Of a DNA stretch of 64,000 nt, positions 15,694 to 23,786 are shown one piece after another. The notes under the pieces are model-generated. The model had not been told where the DNA came from and did not search any database. It saw only the letters and a list, made by a program, of their open reading frames with translations. The stretch lies in the NCBI GenBank assembly GCA_963819715.1, contig CAWFXE010000003.1, forward strand, positions 248,001-312,000, written 5' to 3'. Source of the stretch: DASUPK01 sp963819715. GTDB lineage: Bacteria; Actinomycetota; Thermoleophilia; Solirubrobacterales; 70-9. Numbering within the stretch: position 1 is the first letter of the stretch; each line of letters opens with the position of its first letter. The position numbers were made by a program, and so were the translations under genes.

Positions 15694-16261
15694 ATGGGGG
15701 TCTCCGGGTGGGTTCGCTATCCGGCCGCCTGGTGGCGGGCACGAAGCGGCAGGACGCCGGAGCGGCCCTGGATCGTGCCGGCGGCGGTCGGGTGGCTGCG
15801 TCGGCGGATCCGCTCGGATTGGTCGGTGCTCGAGCTCGGGTCAGGGCGGTCCACGGTCTGGTTCGCCAGGCGGGCCGGGAGCGTGCTCAGCTTCGAGGAC
15901 AACGAGTATCTGGTATCCGCGGACGGCGGAGCGGCTCAAGGCCGCCGCGCTCTCCAATGTCGACCTGAGGTTGAGGGTAGTCGAGGATTTTCCGGGGGAG
16001 GTCAACTCCCTGCCCGAGTCGTCGTTCGACCTGGTTGTCGTCGACTTTCTCGAGGCTCCTTCGGTGACTCGGGTCGATGCCGTCAAACCAGCAATGAAGA
16101 AGTTGCGGCCCGGTGGGTACCTGCTGCTCGACGATTCCGATCGGCCCGGGTACGCGGGGGCGTTCGAGTTGCTCGCGGGGTGGCGATTCCGGCGCTTCAC
16201 CGGCGTCAAGGACGAGTGGCCCGAGGCCTGCGAGACCGGAGTTTTTCGTCGACCGTCCTGA
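15694..16261 (+). pseudogene. class I SAM methyltransferase, single frameshift
   Basis: The first frame from ATG 15694 gives WVRYPAAWW, WSVLELGSGRSTVWFARRAG (SAM motif I) and VLSFEDNEY (motif II). At about 15910 one extra C moves the reading into the next frame, which continues WYPRTAERLKAAALSNVDLRL, SSFDLVVVDFLEAP (motif IV), LRPGGYLLLDDSDRPGY and FRRFTGVKDEWPEACETGVF. Removing one base would give an intact protein of about 188 aa. It may act on a sugar or small molecule; there are no informative neighbours. Confidence 0.7.
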
Positions 16262-16307
16262 TCAGAGTCGAGTGTGTCGACCTAGCTCAGGACAGTTGGC
16301 GCAAATA

Positions 16308-16334
16308 GAAGGGCCCCCTTGCGGGGGCCCTTCC
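16308..16334 (-). terminator. hairpin terminator downstream of rnpB
   Basis: AAGGGCCCCC and GGGGGCCCTT pair perfectly over 10 bp around a TTGC loop. The hairpin starts 2-5 bases past the 3' end of rnpB on the minus strand and is followed by a short CTATTTG stretch. It could also end transcripts from the plus-strand methyltransferase. Confidence 0.7.
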
Positions 16335-16335
16335 T

Positions 16336-16668
<333 letters not shown>

Positions 16669-16691
16669 CAAGGGTAGCCGTCAGGGGGGCG

Positions 16692-16871
16692 TCAGGTGAG
16701 CTGGGACCCACAGGTCTTGCAACCTGAGGCCACCAGCTCTCCGTGACACACCGGGCAATCCGCCCGGCTGCGAGCCGTCAGGGCCTCCCAGGCGCCGAGG
16801 ATCTGAGCTTCAAGCGTCACCTCGGACGGCTCGAACAGGCGGGATTCGGCCTCGACCGCAAGGACGGTCAT
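16692..16871 (-). CDS. 59-aa zinc-ribbon protein coupled to lexA
   Basis: A small gene starting at ATG 16871, overlapping the lexA stop by ATGA, and ending at TGA 16692-16694. It encodes 59 aa: an acidic helical N-terminus (MTVLAVEAESRLFEPSEVTL, then EAQILGAWEAL) and a C-terminal zinc ribbon with CPVC at residues 39-42 and CKTC at 51-54. Coupling to lexA places it under the SOS box at 17523. In Firmicutes, genes beside lexA can encode small division inhibitors; whether this one does is unknown. Confidence 0.75.
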   Translation of the reverse strand: MTVLAVEAESRLFEPSEVTLEAQILGAWEALTARSRADCPVCHGELVASGCKTCGSQLT

Positions 16872-17485
16872 GCCACCCTCCTGAACATCCCGACGACGCG
16901 ACCGAGAATGCGGGCGTCGCGGGTGCGAATCGGCTTCATGCTCTTGTTCTCCGGCTGTAGCCGGACCCGATCCTTCTCGCGGAAGAAGCGTTTGACGGTG
17001 GCCTCGTCCTCCAGCAGCGCCACCACGATCTCACCGTCGCGGGCGCGCTCCGCTGGGCGCACCACGACGAAGTCCCCGTCCAGGATGCCGGCGTCCTTCA
17101 TGCTCTCGCCGCGGACGCGCAGGATGTAGTCGCCATCCTCGCCTCCGACGACGTCCGGGACCTCTAGGTACTCCTCGATGTTCTCCTCGGCCAGGATCGG
17201 CGTGCCGGCGGCGACCTGACCGACCAGGGGCAGCCCGGTCTGGCGAACGGCCTTCTTCGCCCGCTCCACCATCACCTCGAGCGCCCGCGGCTTCGACGGG
17301 TCCCGCTTCAGCACGCCCAGGGTCTCCAGCTTCGCGAGGTGCGCGTGCACCGTCGAGGAGGAATGCAGCCCAACGGCCTTGCCGATCTCCCGCACGGTGG
17401 GCGGGTAGCCGTGCTTGCCGAGGTAGGTGCCGATGAAGTCGAAGATCTCCTTCTGGCGTTTCGTCAGGTCCTTGACCAGGTCCAC
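16868..17485 (-). CDS. lexA: LexA SOS repressor
   Basis: 205 aa from GTG 17485, preceded by GAGGAGG at good spacing. The winged helix is at residues 1-68 (LTKRQKEIFDFIGTYLGKHG; PPTVREIGKAVGLHSSSTVH). The Ala-Gly self-cleavage site is in GQVAAGTPI (Ala93-Gly94), with catalytic Ser128 (RGESM) and Lys165 (ATVKRF). RecA filament-stimulated autoproteolysis derepresses the SOS regulon. A perfect LexA box lies 38 bases upstream, so it represses itself together with the coupled zinc-ribbon gene. Confidence 0.96.
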   Translation of the reverse strand: MDLVKDLTKRQKEIFDFIGTYLGKHGYPPTVREIGKAVGLHSSSTVHAHLAKLETLGVLKRDPSKPRALEVMVERAKKAVRQTGLPLVGQVAAGTPILAEENIEEYLEVPDVVGGEDGDYILRVRGESMKDAGILDGDFVVVRPAERARDGEIVVALLEDEATVKRFFREKDRVRLQPENKSMKPIRTRDARILGRVVGMFRRVA

Positions 17486-17522
17486 TCGGTCCTCCTCAGT
17501 GAGCTGCTTGATGTTGGGTGGG

Positions 17523-17536
17523 CGAACACATGTTCG
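17523..17536. promoter_or_regulatory. LexA (SOS) box of lexA
   Basis: CGAACACATGTTCG has perfect CGAAC/GTTCG half sites with a 4-base spacer. It matches the actinobacterial/Bacillus consensus CGAACRNRYGTTCG and lies 38 bases before the lexA start codon. Confidence 0.9.
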
Positions 17537-17618
17537 TGAGAGTAGCGCCCCCCGCGGACGGTTGCAAGCAGTGTTCTGGGCCGAACCATTACCGGCACGA
17601 CTATCATCGGCGACCCTC

Positions 17619-17704
<86 letters not shown>

Positions 17705-17707
17705 TGC

Positions 17708-17734
17708 GAGAACCCGCTGGAAACGCGGGTTCTC
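17708..17734 (+). terminator. hairpin after tRNA-Leu
   Basis: GAGAACCCGC and GCGGGTTCTC form a perfect 10-bp stem with a 7-base loop, starting four bases after the tRNA. No T-run follows, as is common in GC-rich actinobacteria. Confidence 0.6.
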
Positions 17735-17741
17735 AGCGTTC

Positions 17742-17834
17742 TCAGGCCGGCTCGGGGAGGAAGGAACGCAGTGACGCGATCAGTTCGTCCGGGGCCTCCT
17801 GCGGGATGAAGTGGCCCGAGCTGACCGGACCGCC
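17742..17834 (-). pseudogene. remnant: C-terminal end of an alpha/beta hydrolase
   Basis: The minus strand encodes SSGHFIPQEAPDELIASLRS then FLPEPA and a TGA. This is the typical last helix of alpha/beta hydrolases, including the catalytic His in GHFIPxEAP. No upstream hydrolase sequence follows in any frame; the reading becomes random before the substrate-binding gene. It is a 30-codon relic beside the tRNA-Leu. The 150 bases between 17835 and 17986 hold nothing else convincing, except a short plus-strand stretch from 17911 that begins like a coding N-terminus. Confidence 0.55.
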
Positions 17835-17986
17835 GCGACCACCAAGAGCAATGCCAACGCCCGCCGCTGCATTCCGCCGAACACTAAGGCGCTGGCGTCC
17901 GCGACGGGGCATGGACGGAGAGCTTCTCAAGGAGCTGACGATTCCCGGAGCTCGTCGCCGCAGGCCTCGACATGATCGGCGTCTAC

Positions 17987-18934
17987 CTACCCGGTGAGGC
18001 GGGTGAGCCAGACCGAGGAGAGGACGGGGACCTCCTCGGCGGAGTCGATTCCCCGGACTGAGCCCTCCAGGCCGATTCCGCTGGACGGGCCGCCTACGGT
18101 GTCGAGCAGCGGATCGGACGCCGCGGCGCGGAGGCCCGCCGGGTCGAGCGAATCCGCGACCTGGACGGTGCCCTCCTGGAGCAGACGGAGCCGCTGGCTC
18201 GGCTGCGGGGCGAGGACGAAGGTCACTCCGTCGAGCGAGGGCCCGAGGCCCATCGGGCTTCCCCACCAGCCCGCGAAGCGCGAGAGCATCTGACGGGCCG
18301 GACCGCTCGGCCCTATCTGGAAGGCGCCCGTGCCCGATCGGGCCACGTCACCCACGAAGCTCGCTCCCTGGCCGCTCTGCGGGTCGAGCGCGCGGGGAGA
18401 GACGATGCCGAGCCGCGGCGAGCTCAGACGGCTGACGAGGTCCGGCAGAGGCTCGTCGAGCAGGAAGCGGACCTCGTCCGGCCGCGGCGCATCGACCGCG
18501 AATAGGTGCGGGAGAAGCGTCCGGCCCACGGGGCTCGATTGCCACCGGCGGCTGTTGGCGAGCACCGCGGCCGCATTGAAGGGCGTGCCGTCCTGGAAGC
18601 GCACGCCCGATCGCAGCGTCACCGTCCAGGTGGTCCGGTCGCGCGACGGCCTCGCCTCGAGCGCCAGGCCCGCCTGGGGAGCGGCCCGGACGTAGGGGCC
18701 CGAGAGACGCTCGATCAGCGGCTCGTAGATCTGCCGGGTTACCGTCTGCTCGGCACGGGTGGCGGCGGCCAGCGGGTCGAGCGTCACCGGGAGCGCCGGC
18801 AGCGCGTAGGACAGCGTTCCTCCGCCGCCGGCCGGCGGCAGCCCGGTGCTCACGCGCGGACCGGAATCGCCCGATCCACCGCAGCCCGCCAGGAGGGCGA
18901 GAACCGCAGTCAGAGTGGCGGCGCGCAGCCGCAT
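17987..18934 (-). CDS. ABC transporter substrate-binding lipoprotein, family 5-like, short
   Basis: 315 aa from ATG 18934. Lipoprotein signal MRLRAATLTAVLALLAGCGG with Cys at the lipobox. SYALPALPVTLDPLAAAT, QIYEPLIERL, WTVTLRSGVRFQDGTPFNAAAVLANSRRW and GTGAFQIGP are SBP_bac_5 patterns (oligopeptide/nickel-binding type). Ordinary members have about 500 residues; this one stops at VLSSVWLTRLTG and lacks most of lobe II. No permease genes are nearby. Either a naturally short variant or a truncated gene; the decayed DNA immediately downstream makes truncation plausible. Confidence 0.7.
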   Translation of the reverse strand: MRLRAATLTAVLALLAGCGGSGDSGPRVSTGLPPAGGGGTLSYALPALPVTLDPLAAATRAEQTVTRQIYEPLIERLSGPYVRAAPQAGLALEARPSRDRTTWTVTLRSGVRFQDGTPFNAAAVLANSRRWQSSPVGRTLLPHLFAVDAPRPDEVRFLLDEPLPDLVSRLSSPRLGIVSPRALDPQSGQGASFVGDVARSGTGAFQIGPSGPARQMLSRFAGWWGSPMGLGPSLDGVTFVLAPQPSQRLRLLQEGTVQVADSLDPAGLRAAASDPLLDTVGGPSSGIGLEGSVRGIDSAEEVPVLSSVWLTRLTG

Positions 18935-18939
18935 CGTCC

Positions 18940-19164
18940 CTAGAGCTTGAGAATGATGATCGCGTTCAGCGCCCAGAGGACCCCGAAGAAGATGGTCCAC
19001 CGGGTCAGGTTCCGCTCGACCAGCGAGCCGCCTCCGAAGGAGCTGCCGCCACCGCCGATGCCGAACGCACCGGAGAGGCCGGCGTCCTTGCCGGAGTGCA
19101 GGAGCACCAGGAAGATCAGGATCACCGAGATGATGACCTCGACCACGCTGAGCACGGTTGCCAT
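18940..19164 (-). CDS. secG: preprotein translocase subunit SecG
   Basis: 74 aa, two membrane segments (VLSVVEVIISVILIFLVLLH and TIFFGVLWALNAIIILK) joined by the glycine/serine-rich loop GIGGGGSSFGGGSLVERN. The SecG signature LLHSGKDAGLSGAFG is clear. It assists SecYEG in protein export. In many actinobacteria secG follows tpiA or pgk; here the glycolytic operon is more than 40 kb away. Confidence 0.93.
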   Translation of the reverse strand: MATVLSVVEVIISVILIFLVLLHSGKDAGLSGAFGIGGGGSSFGGGSLVERNLTRWTIFFGVLWALNAIIILKL

Positions 19165-19181
19165 GCGCGGCAGTGTAGAGA

Positions 19182-19484
19182 TCAGCCGCCGTCAGGAGGC
19201 GGGCTGGGCTTCAGCCGGTCCAGCTTCTTCAGGATGCCCACCGCCTCGGCGCGCAACTCCGCGTCGAGGCGCTTGAAGTCCTCGTCCGAGAGCTTGCCCG
19301 AGGCGTGGTCGGCCTCCGCGTCGCGGATCTGGCGGTACTTGGCCTCCTTGCGCGCCTCCAGGTCGGCGAGCTCCGCGGCGGCCCGGTCCTCCTCCCCGTG
19401 GTCGCTCGGGCGCCCGCGCAGGGGGGCGGTCACGAACCAGGCGACCAGCGTGACGATCGCGACGGCGAGGAGCAGCTCGAGCAT
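19182..19484 (-). CDS. CcmI-like membrane-anchored helical protein
   Basis: 100 aa: one N-terminal membrane helix (MLELLLAVAIVTLVAWFVTA), then a charged coiled-coil-like stretch with LEARKEAKYRQIRDAEADHASGKLSDEDFKRLDAELRAEA. The GKLSDEDF pattern matches the N-terminal part of CcmI/CycH, which helps deliver apocytochrome c to the heme lyase. It sits 24 bases downstream of ccmF on the same strand, supporting that role. The C-terminal TPR domain of proteobacterial CcmI is absent. Confidence 0.6.
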   Translation of the reverse strand: MLELLLAVAIVTLVAWFVTAPLRGRPSDHGEEDRAAAELADLEARKEAKYRQIRDAEADHASGKLSDEDFKRLDAELRAEAVGILKKLDRLKPSPPPDGG

Positions 19485-19508
19485 GAACCGAAGGTACGGC
19501 CGAAGCGC

Positions 19509-21704
19509 CTAGGCCGGCGGACTCGCCGTCCCCAGCTCCTTGCCCAGCCGGGCGCGGTACGCCGCCTCCAGGCGGCGCCGCGACTCGAGCGCGGGCCAGG
19601 CCGCCATCAGCGCTCCGGCGACGGCGATCAGGGCCCCGATCCAGATCCAACCGACCAGCGGGTTGACGATCACGCGGAAATTGGCGGGCGGCGGGGACTG
19701 GAGATAGTGCTGGACGAGGGCGAGGATGGCTATCCCCTGGGCCTGGGTGGGAAGGCCGGCCAGCTCCTTGTTGCCGCGGATGATCGCCGGGTTGAGCGAG
19801 GACAGATCGGGCTGGAAGGCGGTCCAGAGGTCTCCCCCGGCCCCGGTCTTCAGGCCCACCTCGCTGGTCGACTCTCCCATGAAGTACTGGCCGATTGCGC
19901 CGGCGGTCGGGTCCTGCGTCGGGTAATAGTTGCGCGCCGGATTGAGCGTGGTGACGTGCTTGCCGTTGCGCGTGACGTCGAGCTGGGCGGCGAAGGAGAT
20001 CCGCTCGTTCCGCGGGTCCGCCGTGATCTTCCGGTAGGCGATGTCGTAGTCGCCGACCTTCGCGCTCTGCCCGACCTGAAGACGGAGGTCGCGGTTGGTC
20101 TGGAAGCTCGATGAGGCAGCGATCCCGACCAGGGTGAGTGCGATCCCGGCGTGAACGATGTAGCCGCCGTAGCGGCGGCGGTTGCGCCCGACGGCTGTGG
20201 CGAGCGCCCGCGGATAGGCCTCGCCCGTGAGCGTGTGCCTGGTCGATCCAGCGCGCCAGAACTCGCCCAGCAGGGCGACCAGCGTGAAGGCGGCGAACGA
20301 GAAGACGAACAAGGCCCAGAGATGGCTGCCCGCGTCGCTCACCGCGAGCAGGACGACGACCGTCACCGCGGTCGCTATCCCCGGCCAGAGCAGCAGCCTG
20401 CGCGCGGCGCCGCCGCTGAGCCGGCCCCAGGCGAACAACGGACCGATTCCGGTGAAGAGGACGAGCAGCACTCCGATCGGCGTCACGTAGCGGTTGAACC
20501 AGGGCGCCGCCAGCGAATGCTTCTCGCCGGTGAAGAACTCGGAGATCAGGGGGAAGAAGGTCCCCCAGAAGATCACCAGCGCCAGGCCCACCAGCAGCAG
20601 GTTGTTGATGAAGAAGATCGATTCCCGCGACGCGAGCGACTCGATCCGGCGCTCCGGCTTGAGCTGATCGAGGCGCGTGAGGATCAGGGTCGTGGAGCCC
20701 ACCGCGACCACTCCGATCAGCACCAGGAGCGGACCGCCGACCGTCGAGGCCCCGAAGGCGTGAATCGACTCCAGCACGCCGGAGCGCACCAGGAACGTCC
20801 CGAGCAGGCAGAGCACGAAGGTCGCCGAGATCAGGCTGACGTTCCAGACCTTCAGCATCCCCCGCTTCTCCTGGACCATCACCGAGTGCAGGAAGGCGGT
20901 GCCGACCAGCCACGGCATCAGCGCCGCGTTCTCGACCGGGTCCCAGCCCCAGTAGCCGCCCCAGCCGAGCTCCTCGTAGGACCAGCGAGAGCCGAGCAGC
21001 AGGCCGATGCCGAGGAAGGTCCAGGCGACCAGCGCGAAGTTGCGGGTGGTCCGGATCCAGCTCGCGTCGAGCTTGCGGGCGATCAGCGCCCCGATGCAGA
21101 AGGCGAACGGGATCGACCAGAGCACGTAGCCCGAGTAGAGCATCGGCGGGTGCACAGCCATGTACGGGTTGCGCAACAGCGGCGTCAGCCCCGCGCCCTC
21201 CTGCGGAGCGGGATCGAGGTGAGCGAAGGGCTGAGCCTTCCAGATCATCAGCCCGATGAAGAAGGAGCCGAGGCCGGCCAGGATGGCCGTCGCCCAGGGC
21301 ACGATCTCGCGGTGGCGGCGCCGGGTGATGTAGAGGACGCCGCTCGAGGCCAGCGAGAGCACCCACGCCCAGAGCAGGAGCGAGCCCTCCTGGCTCGACC
21401 ACATCGCGGTCAGCTTGTAGAAGGTCGGCGTGGTCGTCGAGGAGTGATCGGCGACCAACGCGAAGTGGAAGTCGTCGCGGAGGAAGGCGAGCTCGATCAG
21501 GATAACCGCGGTGGTGAGCAACCCAGCCATCGCGTACACCGCTCGCCTCGAGGAGTCGACCCAGCGCCGGTCTCCCGTGCGCCCGGCGTAGACCCCGGCG
21601 CCCACCGCGTAGAGCGCACACAGCAGGGCAGCGGCCAGCAATGCGGAGCCGAGGATCGTCAGCTGGACTGCCCCGGCGTCGTGGTCGTGAACTTCGACGG
21701 GCAC
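19509..21704 (-). CDS. ccmF: cytochrome c heme lyase CcmF
   Basis: 731 aa, about 14 membrane segments. The WWD heme-handling loop is present (EELGWGGYWGWDPVENA, near residue 245), with further family segments at WSSQEGSLLLWAW and VHPPMLYSGYV, and periplasmic His residues. GTG 21704 lies inside the last 46 bases of ccmE; a slightly later start is possible because the first dozen residues are not membrane-like. CcmF attaches heme to apocytochrome c on the outer face of the membrane, receiving it from CcmE. Confidence 0.92.
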   Translation of the reverse strand: MPVEVHDHDAGAVQLTILGSALLAAALLCALYAVGAGVYAGRTGDRRWVDSSRRAVYAMAGLLTTAVILIELAFLRDDFHFALVADHSSTTTPTFYKLTAMWSSQEGSLLLWAWVLSLASSGVLYITRRRHREIVPWATAILAGLGSFFIGLMIWKAQPFAHLDPAPQEGAGLTPLLRNPYMAVHPPMLYSGYVLWSIPFAFCIGALIARKLDASWIRTTRNFALVAWTFLGIGLLLGSRWSYEELGWGGYWGWDPVENAALMPWLVGTAFLHSVMVQEKRGMLKVWNVSLISATFVLCLLGTFLVRSGVLESIHAFGASTVGGPLLVLIGVVAVGSTTLILTRLDQLKPERRIESLASRESIFFINNLLLVGLALVIFWGTFFPLISEFFTGEKHSLAAPWFNRYVTPIGVLLVLFTGIGPLFAWGRLSGGAARRLLLWPGIATAVTVVVLLAVSDAGSHLWALFVFSFAAFTLVALLGEFWRAGSTRHTLTGEAYPRALATAVGRNRRRYGGYIVHAGIALTLVGIAASSSFQTNRDLRLQVGQSAKVGDYDIAYRKITADPRNERISFAAQLDVTRNGKHVTTLNPARNYYPTQDPTAGAIGQYFMGESTSEVGLKTGAGGDLWTAFQPDLSSLNPAIIRGNKELAGLPTQAQGIAILALVQHYLQSPPPANFRVIVNPLVGWIWIGALIAVAGALMAAWPALESRRRLEAAYRARLGKELGTASPPA

Positions 21705-22066
21705 TTCGTGATCAGGCTGTCCCGCTGCCCCACGAACGTCCCGTTCTCGAGCTTGCCGGTGACGATCACCTCGCGCCCGTCGCGGAAGGGATCGGGAACC
21801 GTGCCCGAATAGGCGACCGGGATCGGATGGGAGCCGTCGCGGTCGGAGATCCGGAAGTCGAGCTGGTCTCCCGAATGGTGGATCGAGCCGGGGACGACGT
21901 CGCCCGTGAGCTCGTAGGTGTCGCCCGAGTTGGAGGCGAGCAGCTGCGAGGGCTGCTTGGCCTCGGTCGACGCCGAGAACGACGTGTAGACCAGCCCGGA
22001 GGCCAGGAGGACGGCCGCCGACAGGGCGACGACCAGGCGAATCTTGCGCTTGCGCGATGGATCCAC
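21659..22066 (-). CDS. ccmE: heme chaperone CcmE, cysteine type
   Basis: 135 aa. N-terminal membrane anchor (RLVVALSAAVLLASGLVYTS), then the OB-fold (ELTGDVVPGSIHHSGDQLDFRISD; VAYSGTVPDPFRDGREVIVTG). The heme-linking site reads TKCPSKF with Cys122 where most CcmE have His (HDEKY). This is the CxxxY variant known from archaea, Desulfovibrio and some Gram-positives, here with Phe at the Tyr position. It carries heme to CcmF and is the first gene of ccmE-ccmF-ccmI-like. Confidence 0.88.
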   Translation of the reverse strand: MDPSRKRKIRLVVALSAAVLLASGLVYTSFSASTEAKQPSQLLASNSGDTYELTGDVVPGSIHHSGDQLDFRISDRDGSHPIPVAYSGTVPDPFRDGREVIVTGKLENGTFVGQRDSLITKCPSKFTTTTPGQSS

Positions 22067-22108
22067 AGCTACTGCGGATTATCGCAACCGCTGCTTAAAG
22101 GCTCGTCC

Positions 22109-23722
22109 TCACACCCCGGTGGGCTCGGATTCGACCGTCGCCCCGGCGCCGTTCGCGGGCGCCGAGGGCTCACTGGCGGTCTCGGAGTCGACCGCCGTGT
22201 GGACTCGGTTCCGACCTGCCCTCTTGGCTGAATAGAGGGCGCGATCGGCCTTGCGAAGCAATTCCTCGCGGGTCCCGGAGTCCTCCGGGAAGGAGGCGAC
22301 GCCGAAGCTCGCCGTGATCCCCTGCTGCACGTCAGGGATGCGCAGCTCCTCGATCGTGGACCGGAGCTTCTCCGCCACCAGGCGCGCGTCGTTCGTGTCG
22401 GTCCCGGGCAGCAGCACCATGAACTCCTCGCCGCCGTCGCGAGCGGCGAAGTCGTTCTCGCGGATCGCGTGTCCGACGGCCGAGCCGACCGCCGCGAGGA
22501 CCTCGTCGCCCTTGGGGTGGCCGTGGGTGTCGTTGACCCGTTTGAAATGGTCGAGATCGAAGAGGACCAGCGCCAGCGGCTTCGAGGTGCGGGAGGCGTT
22601 CGCGACCATGTGCTTGAAGGTGTCGTCCGCGGAGCGCTTGTTGGGAAGGCCGGTGAGCTTGTCGCTGGAGGCCCGGCGCTCGGCGATGGCGAGGTTGCGG
22701 AGGTGAGCGACGACCGGCGCCGCCTCGGCGACGCTGTCGGAGACCGTCCGCTCCGTCGAGTCGGCGAACGACTTCTCCCTCCGCATCAGGACGGAGCCGA
22801 TGACCTCGCCGCCGACGATGGCGGGTACGCACAGCGATCGCCCACCGATCTTGCCGCAGATGTCGCAGCGCAACAGATCGTCCTTGCCGGTGCCGCCCGT
22901 GGACGCCTTCGCGGTCCTGACGGCGAGACAGTCGTCGGGCTTTGCGCCTTCGACGGCATGACCGAGAGGGCTCTTCTCGTCGACCGGTGTGGTCGCCTCC
23001 AGTCGGTCCGCACTGTTGTTGCGATTGAACACTGAGACTTCGGTTCCAGGGACGGTACGTTCGAGATGGGCCTGCACGAGGCTGTACGCCTCGGGCTCCG
23101 TTCGAGCCGCCTGCAATCCCTCGCTGAACCGCCGGATGCGGCGCCGCCGGCGCTCGGCGCGCCTGGCGGCGAGGCCGAGGGCGATGATGAGCGCGCCCAG
23201 AGCGGCGATCGCGCCGAGTGAGACGACGCTCGTCTCAGTCTGGGCGCTGCGACGCTCATCGTCGATCACCCGCGAGAGGCGGGTATTCGCCGCGATCACC
23301 CGGTCGAAGGTCGCGATTCGCTGCTCCTGCTCCGCGACCGGTCCCGGGCGGCCGGTCGCCTGCCGCCGGTGCACCGCCTTCGCGTCGAGAGCCTGCTGGC
23401 GGCGAATGAGCCTCGCCATCTGGGCGGTCGCGCCCTTTTCCGCGCCGCTGTTGGTGATGTCCCTGAGCTGGGTGACTGTCCGTTCGACGCCGAGCTGAGC
23501 CCTCTCGTAGCGGCCGAGCGCTCGCGGATCGCCGGAGACGACGAAGGCTTCTGTGCCCGCCACGAGGCGGTGCATTGCGTCCTGCATCCGCTGGTTTGCC
23601 GTGTTCTCCCGGAACGACTCGTCGCCGGTGTGGCGCTGGGCCCGATCGGTGATGATCAGCGCGACCGCGATCGCCGCGACGATCCCGAAGAGCAGGAAGA
23701 GGTTTGAAGCACGGAACTTCAT
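22109..23722 (-). CDS. membrane diguanylate cyclase (extracellular sensor-GAF-GGDEF)
   Basis: 537 aa. TM1 at about 8-25, an extracytoplasmic CHASE3-like helical region (HRLVAGTEAFVVSGDPRALGRYERA) to about 160, TM2 at about 166-188, then a GAF domain (residues 205-340) containing CDICGKIGGRSLCVPAIVGG. The GGDEF domain starts DKLTGLPNKR and has the active A-loop GGEEF at 430-434. The product-inhibition I-site RxxD is in place (RENDFAARDGGEEF). It should make c-di-GMP in response to an external or redox/ligand signal. The Cys cluster in the GAF domain may bind a metal or sense redox (inference). Confidence 0.9.
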   Translation of the reverse strand: MKFRASNLFLLFGIVAAIAVALIITDRAQRHTGDESFRENTANQRMQDAMHRLVAGTEAFVVSGDPRALGRYERAQLGVERTVTQLRDITNSGAEKGATAQMARLIRRQQALDAKAVHRRQATGRPGPVAEQEQRIATFDRVIAANTRLSRVIDDERRSAQTETSVVSLGAIAALGALIIALGLAARRAERRRRRIRRFSEGLQAARTEPEAYSLVQAHLERTVPGTEVSVFNRNNSADRLEATTPVDEKSPLGHAVEGAKPDDCLAVRTAKASTGGTGKDDLLRCDICGKIGGRSLCVPAIVGGEVIGSVLMRREKSFADSTERTVSDSVAEAAPVVAHLRNLAIAERRASSDKLTGLPNKRSADDTFKHMVANASRTSKPLALVLFDLDHFKRVNDTHGHPKGDEVLAAVGSAVGHAIRENDFAARDGGEEFMVLLPGTDTNDARLVAEKLRSTIEELRIPDVQQGITASFGVASFPEDSGTREELLRKADRALYSAKRAGRNRVHTAVDSETASEPSAPANGAGATVESEPTGV

Positions 23723-23786
23723 ATATTCGGTATCGGCGTGCCTGGAGGCGCCGATAACCGTAGAAACCCGAAGGCGCCCTGCCGCG

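Noticed and set aside
19192..21621. 809-codon open frame on the minus strand
   Set aside because: Out-of-frame shadow of ccmF; low-complexity Arg/Ala/Gly composition, while the ccmF frame has membrane segments and the WWD motif.
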